From an uncultured Methanobrevibacter sp. (lineage in GTDB: Archaea > Methanobacteriota > Methanobacteria > Methanobacteriales > Methanobacteriaceae): 9,267 nt of DNA. The translations under genes were made by a program, and so were the position numbers. The stretch covers positions 1 to 9,267 of the forward strand of contig NZ_CALCYR010000016.1 of the NCBI RefSeq assembly GCF_937906425.1, written 5' to 3'. This document shows, one piece after another, positions 6,775 through 9,267 of the stretch (position 1 is the stretch's first letter; the number at the start of each line of letters is the position of its first letter). Below the pieces are notes generated by a model. It worked only from the letters and a program-made list of their open reading frames with translations, was not told the origin of the DNA and did no database searches.

Positions 6775-7887
6775 ATGTCTATAGAAGAAAAAATTAAAGC
6801 TATTGAAGAGGAAATTCAAAAAACACCTTATAATAAAGCTACTTCTCACCATATCGGAAAATTAAAAGCAAAAATTTCCAGACTTAAGGAGGAGCAAATA
6901 AAAAGAAGTAGCGGCGGATCTAAAGGTGAAGGTTTCCACATTAAAAAAAGTGGAGATGCTACGGCTGTTCTGGTAGGTTTTCCATCTGTAGGTAAATCAA
7001 CTTTGCTTAATGAATTGACCAATGCTGAAAGTAAGGTTGGAGCTTATCAATTTACTACTTTAGAGATTATTCCTGGTGTTATGGAATATAATAATGCTCA
7101 AATTCAAATTTTTGATATTCCCGGAATTATTACCGGTGCTGCAGGTGGTAAAGGTAGAGGTAAGGAGATTTTATCTGTAGCAAGAACCGCTGACTTGATT
7201 ATTGTTGTTTTGGATACATTAAACCCTCAACATTTAAATGTCATATTGAAGGAACTTAGAAATGTTGGAGTCAGGCCAAATGAGACTAAACCTGACGTTA
7301 AGATTAAAAGGACACGTAAAGGGGGAGTAAATGTTTCATCAACAGTTCCATTGACCTATTTGGATGAAAAAACAATCCGGTCTATTATTAATGAATATGG
7401 AATTCATAATGCTGACGTTTTATTCAGGGATGATGTGACCATCGACCAGTTTATTGATGTGATTGAGGACAATAAGTCCTATGTTCCAATGATGGTTCTT
7501 TTAAATAAGGTTGATTTGGTTGACGAACATTATATTAATGAGCTTAAAAAGCAGATTCCTGAATTCATTCCAATTTCAGCTGACAAGAAATTGAATATTG
7601 ATGCTCTTAAGGAAGAAATCTTTGACAATTTGGACTTGGTAAGGGTTTATTTAAAGCCTCAAGGAAGAAAGGCTGATATGGATGATCCTTTGGTTATTAA
7701 GAAAGGCTCTACAGTTATTGATGCATGTGGTAAGTTGCATAGGGAATTTGTTAAAAACTTTAGGCATGCTAAGATTTGGGGTACTTCCGTTAAGTTCCCA
7801 GGTCAAAAGGTAGGTCCAGATCACGTATTGGAAGACGAAGACGTTTTTATCCCTAAGAATAAGAAGAAGGTAGCGATGAAATGGTAG
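6775..7887 (+). CDS. DRG-family (Obg-HflX superfamily) GTPase with TGS domain
   Basis: The protein belongs to the developmentally regulated GTP-binding (DRG) group of ribosome-associated GTPases shared by archaea and eukaryotes; a role in translation is known for the family. As read it has 370 residues. A Lys/Glu-rich helical N-terminus (1-60) precedes the G domain: P-loop GFPSVGKST (68-76), switch Thr94/Thr95, G3 DIPG (114-117), a glycine-rich GAAGGKGRGKE segment (121-131), G4 NKVD (244-247) and G5 SAD (268-270). The C-terminal TGS domain runs from about 288. GGGGA at 6766-6770 supports the ATG. The last residues after EDEDV (352-356) do not look like the family. Dropping one T from the T5 run at 7844-7848 gives the strand-like ending VLSLRIRRR and a stop at 7871-7873. 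I therefore suspect a frameshift or sequencing error, with the true end at about 7873. Confidence 0.93.
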   Translation: MSIEEKIKAIEEEIQKTPYNKATSHHIGKLKAKISRLKEEQIKRSSGGSKGEGFHIKKSGDATAVLVGFPSVGKSTLLNELTNAESKVGAYQFTTLEIIPGVMEYNNAQIQIFDIPGIITGAAGGKGRGKEILSVARTADLIIVVLDTLNPQHLNVILKELRNVGVRPNETKPDVKIKRTRKGGVNVSSTVPLTYLDEKTIRSIINEYGIHNADVLFRDDVTIDQFIDVIEDNKSYVPMMVLLNKVDLVDEHYINELKKQIPEFIPISADKKLNIDALKEEIFDNLDLVRVYLKPQGRKADMDDPLVIKKGSTVIDACGKLHREFVKNFRHAKIWGTSVKFPGQKVGPDHVLEDEDVFIPKNKKKVAMKW

Positions 7888-7932
7888 TTAAGTGGAGTGA
7901 GAAATTAGCGACGACGTTAAATTTTATCATCC

Positions 7933-7956
7933 GCGCCGTAAGAGCATATAAGGCGC
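7933..7956 (+). promoter_or_regulatory. left-end subterminal hairpin of the IS
   Basis: GCGCC (7933-7937) and GGCGC (7952-7956) form a perfect 5 bp stem with a 14 nt loop. An outer AAATTTT/AAAATTT pairing (7919-7925 with 7957-7963) can extend it across an internal loop. In IS200/IS605 elements such a hairpin near the left end is recognised by TnpA as single-stranded DNA. I assign it from position and shape; the sequence match to known ends is not established. Confidence 0.45.
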
Positions 7957-7968
7957 AAAATTTTTACT

Positions 7969-8079
7969 TATATCAGCCCGGCGAACTACAGACGTAAAGG
8001 CTTGGTCAATGGCGTTGACAGCAGATTGAAGGAGCTGATAACTCAAATTTGTCAAGAAATCCAAGTAGAGATAATCTAA
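7969..8079 (+). pseudogene. tnpA: tnpA 5' remnant, closed by a TAA
   Basis: Read in the same frame as the following 80-codon ORF, this stretch gives YRRKGLVNGVDSRLKELI and then an EVEII-like segment. This matches the N-terminal part of IS200/IS605 transposases (family pattern YHIVW.PKYRRKVL). The reading then hits TAA at 8077-8079, where relatives usually have Glu before MEIMPDHVH, so a single G-to-T change explains the stop. Farther upstream the frame is degraded: the expected YHIVW motif is not readable, there is no start codon, and another TAA lies at 7939-7941. Confidence 0.7.
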
Positions 8080-8322
8080 ATGGAAATCATGCCTGACCAT
8101 GTTCATCTGTTAATAGAGGTAGACCCACAATTGGGAATTCATAAGGCGATTAAACTCATAAAGGGTAGAATGAGCAGAATACTGCGTCAAGAATTCCCGT
8201 ATTTGAAGACCAAACTTCCAACGTTGTGGACAAACTCTTACTTCGTGTCAACTGTCGGCTCAGCACCCTTTTCAGTAATAAAGCAATATGTCGCCAGTCA
8301 GAAAACCTCTCAAAGGAAGTGA
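8080..8322 (+). CDS. tnpA: IS200/IS605 Y1 transposase TnpA, C-terminal 80 residues
   Basis: TnpA is the small single-strand transposase that cuts and rejoins the IS ends through a tyrosine-DNA bond. This ORF keeps both catalytic elements. The HUH motif is PDHVHLL (H7, H9) and the nucleophile is Tyr70 in the VIKQYVASQ helix. The conserved TLWTNSYFVSTVG stretch (48-60) lies between them. It lacks the N-terminal half of a normal protein of about 130-150 residues. The ATG at 8080 follows directly after the nonsense TAA at 8077-8079, so it is an internal Met and not a real start. There is no good ribosome binding site. The product would lack core beta strands and is almost certainly inactive. tnpB starts four bases after its stop, the usual arrangement. 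Confidence 0.8.
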   Translation: MEIMPDHVHLLIEVDPQLGIHKAIKLIKGRMSRILRQEFPYLKTKLPTLWTNSYFVSTVGSAPFSVIKQYVASQKTSQRK

Positions 8323-8326
8323 GAGT

Positions 8327-8401
8327 GTGAAATATACGAAAGGGTACCGATTTCGCCTGTATCCCAACAAGGAACAGATAATTTTGCTCAACAAAACTTT
8401 G
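8327..8401 (+). pseudogene. tnpB: tnpB N-terminal remnant (25 codons)
   Basis: From GTG at 8327 the frame reads KYTKGYRFRLYPNKEQ and then LLNKT, the typical N-terminus of TnpB (RLYPN.EQ...L). A GGAAGTGAG ribosome-binding stretch at 8316-8324 precedes the GTG. After codon 25 the similarity stops; the frame runs on in unrelated sequence to a TGA at 8453-8455. The rest of TnpB resumes at 8403 in another frame, so a large internal piece has been lost between about 8396 and 8403. Confidence 0.75.
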
Positions 8402-8411
8402 CCTTCACAAA

Positions 8412-8891
8412 TTGACGACTCAACTTTGTCGCGAAAACCAAACGATAGCAGTTGAATCGCTAAATATACAAGGAATGCTCAAGAATCACCATTTGGCACG
8501 AGCAATATCGGACGCTTCTTGGGGCGAATTTTTTAGGCAGTTGCAATACAAATCGTTCTCGTATGGTTGTGATGTGATAAAGGTTCCAACGTTTTACCCC
8601 TCAAGTCAGACGTGCTCGGCTTGTGGCTTTCAAAATCCGCTTGTTAAGAATTTGAGCATAAGGGAGTGGCGTTGCCCAAAATGCGCTACGCATCACGACC
8701 GCGATACAAACGCCGCCATTAACATTTTGAAAAAAGCTACCGTGGGACACACGGGAAGTTACGCTTGTGGAGAGAAAGTAAGACGCGTAAGCGCAATCTC
8801 TTTGAAGCAAGAATCCCTCTGGCTTTCGCCGTGGGGAGTGTCAACCCCAGAACATATGCTTTTTCCAAAAGATTATCGCCGCAATGATTGA
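8412..8891 (+). CDS. tnpB: TnpB C-terminal fragment (RNA-guided nuclease remnant)
   Basis: TnpB is the IS-encoded, omega-RNA-guided DNA nuclease related to Cas12. This 159-codon reading (TTG at 8412; similarity already begins at 8403) has the RuvC-II glutamate in VESLNIQGM (E15). It also has the zinc finger C68/C71...C88/C91 and the RuvC-III segment DRDTNAAINI (96-105), followed by TVGHTGSYACGE (110-121). The RuvC-I aspartate and the RNA-binding N-terminal part are gone, so it cannot be an active nuclease. Family members have roughly 370-400 residues, so about 200 residues are missing. The frame has no stop before the IS end at 8844 and reads about 15 codons into the flanking corA DNA in antisense. 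TTG is probably not a real start; treat this as a pseudogene. Confidence 0.8.
   Translation: MTTQLCRENQTIAVESLNIQGMLKNHHLARAISDASWGEFFRQLQYKSFSYGCDVIKVPTFYPSSQTCSACGFQNPLVKNLSIREWRCPKCATHHDRDTNAAINILKKATVGHTGSYACGEKVRRVSAISLKQESLWLSPWGVSTPEHMLFPKDYRRND
8811..8844 (+). promoter_or_regulatory. right end of the IS: GAAT, hairpin, TCAA cleavage site
   Basis: GAAT (8811-8814) directly precedes an imperfect hairpin (8815-8836): CCC pairs with GGG, GGC with GCC, with a TTTC loop and a mismatch in the stem. A four-base linker and TCAA (8841-8844) follow. From memory this is the same plan as in IS608, where GAAT is the guide and TCAA the cleavage tetranucleotide of the right end. The 3' part of tnpB together with this end would also form the omega-RNA scaffold in an intact element, with the guide starting at 8845. 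Confidence 0.7.
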
Positions 8892-9267
8892 GGCAAGCAC
8901 GGCTATTGCAGTGACGATTATGAAACCGATAGGATTTTCAGCGAGCGGCACGGGCACATTCATTCCAAAGAAACTGGCAATGACCGTCGGCACCGCGATT
9001 ATAATCGTCATGGCGGCAAGGAATTTCATCACCATGTTTTGGTTGTTCGAGATGATTGACGAGAAAATATCCGCCATTTGCGAAAGTATTTGACTGTACA
9101 TCTCAACCATTTCGCGCGCCTGCTTGTTCTCAATGATAACGTCTTCGAGTAAGTCTTCGTCCTCTTCGTAGATCTCCAAAATCCCTTCGACTGTACGATT
9201 ATTTCTCAAGCGCATGAGTTTATCAAAGACCGCGTCATTGGACCGTAGCGACGCATTAAAATATGTC
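8841..9267 (-). CDS. corA: CorA-family metal-ion channel, C-terminal part (5' end outside window)
   Basis: CorA-type proteins are pentameric inner-membrane channels for Mg2+ and related divalent ions. Only the last 142 codons are visible; the frame stays open to the window edge, upstream of the internal Met at 9213-9215, and reads YFNASLRSNDAVFDKLMRLR there. A long acidic and polar helix leads into TM1 (about MKFLAAMTIIIAVPTVIASFF). The signature GMN (8958-8966) is at the pore mouth, followed by a short periplasmic loop, TM2 and a terminal KKHMFWG. The loop GMNVPVPL resembles Firmicutes proteins (Clostridia or Negativicutes). The TGA stop (8841-8843) lies within the IS right end, so the IS has replaced the last native codons. 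The gene is convergent with the IS genes. Its G+C content is far above that of the archaeal genes in the window. Confidence 0.9.
   Translation of the reverse strand, partial: TYFNASLRSNDAVFDKLMRLRNNRTVEGILEIYEEDEDLLEDVIIENKQAREMVEMYSQILSQMADIFSSIISNNQNMVMKFLAAMTIIIAVPTVIASFFGMNVPVPLAENPIGFIIVTAIAVLASIIAAIIFWKKHMFWG

Larger units (their letters stand above)
7917..8844 (+). mobile_element. degenerate IS200/IS605-family insertion sequence (IS605 group)
   Basis: The element carries a Y1 transposase (tnpA) followed on the same strand by tnpB, with subterminal hairpins and no terminal inverted repeats, as is normal for this family. The right end is set with fair precision at 8844 by the GAAT-hairpin-TCAA arrangement. 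The left end is less sure: the GCGCC/GGCGC hairpin at 7933-7956 should lie shortly inside it, so I place the border near 7917-7921, uncertain by about 30 nt. Both genes are broken, so the element cannot move by itself, but its ends might still be used by a related transposase. Its base composition matches the corA side and not the archaeal side. Confidence 0.8.

Noticed and set aside
8601..8810. 69-codon minus-strand ORF opposite the TnpB zinc finger
   Set aside because: It is antisense to clear TnpB motifs and shows no recognisable domain.
8884..9093. 69-codon plus-strand ORF opposite corA
   Set aside because: It is antisense to the CorA transmembrane helices; its hydrophobic look is a by-product of the opposite strand.
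7888..9267. New defence or RNA-guided system
   Set aside because: The TnpA and TnpB pieces fit an ordinary IS605-type element that has decayed by a nonsense codon, a deletion and a frameshift; nothing suggests domestication.

Overview
Most of this window (about 1-7870) looks like chromosomal DNA of a very AT-rich methanogenic archaeon. Methanobacteriales is likely, and gut or rumen Methanobrevibacter fits best. The signs are an archaeal-type DNA topoisomerase I with three C-terminal zinc-finger modules, an STT3/AglB oligosaccharyltransferase with many potential N-glycosylation sites, a DRG-family GTPase of the archaeal/eukaryotic type, oligo-T terminators, TATA-like boxes and GGTGA/GAGG ribosome binding sites. 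The last ~1.4 kb is different. It is clearly richer in G+C (hand count: 35 of 60 bases at 8941-9000, against 14 of 60 at 6781-6840) and encodes bacterial-style proteins.

Layout. 106-324: a small acidic zinc-ribbon protein. 843-3065: topA. 3591-6263: aglB. 6775-7887: DRG GTPase. All four are on the + strand. The three spacers between them are 511-525 nt, so each gene probably has its own promoter and they do not form an operon. Each spacer carries its own small repeat family: paired 48-49 nt hairpins before topA, a decayed ~40 nt tandem repeat before aglB, and a perfect 53 nt direct repeat before the GTPase gene. About 7917-8844 is a decayed IS200/IS605-type insertion sequence. Its Y1 (HUH) transposase is cut by a nonsense codon. 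Its TnpB has lost most of its N-terminal half by an internal deletion. The right-end hairpin with flanking GAAT and TCAA tetranucleotides is still clear. 8841-9267 (- strand) is the C-terminal part of a CorA-family metal-ion channel that runs off the window; its stop codon lies inside the IS right end.

The archaeal genes are housekeeping genes: topology of DNA, protein N-glycosylation at the cell surface, and ribosome-associated GTPase function. They do not form a single system. The main points of interest are the abrupt junction near 7874 (horizontal transfer or assembly chimera), a probable frameshift at the very end of the GTPase gene, the way the IS was degraded, and the repeated elements in the long spacers. 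I see no convincing new multi-gene system here.
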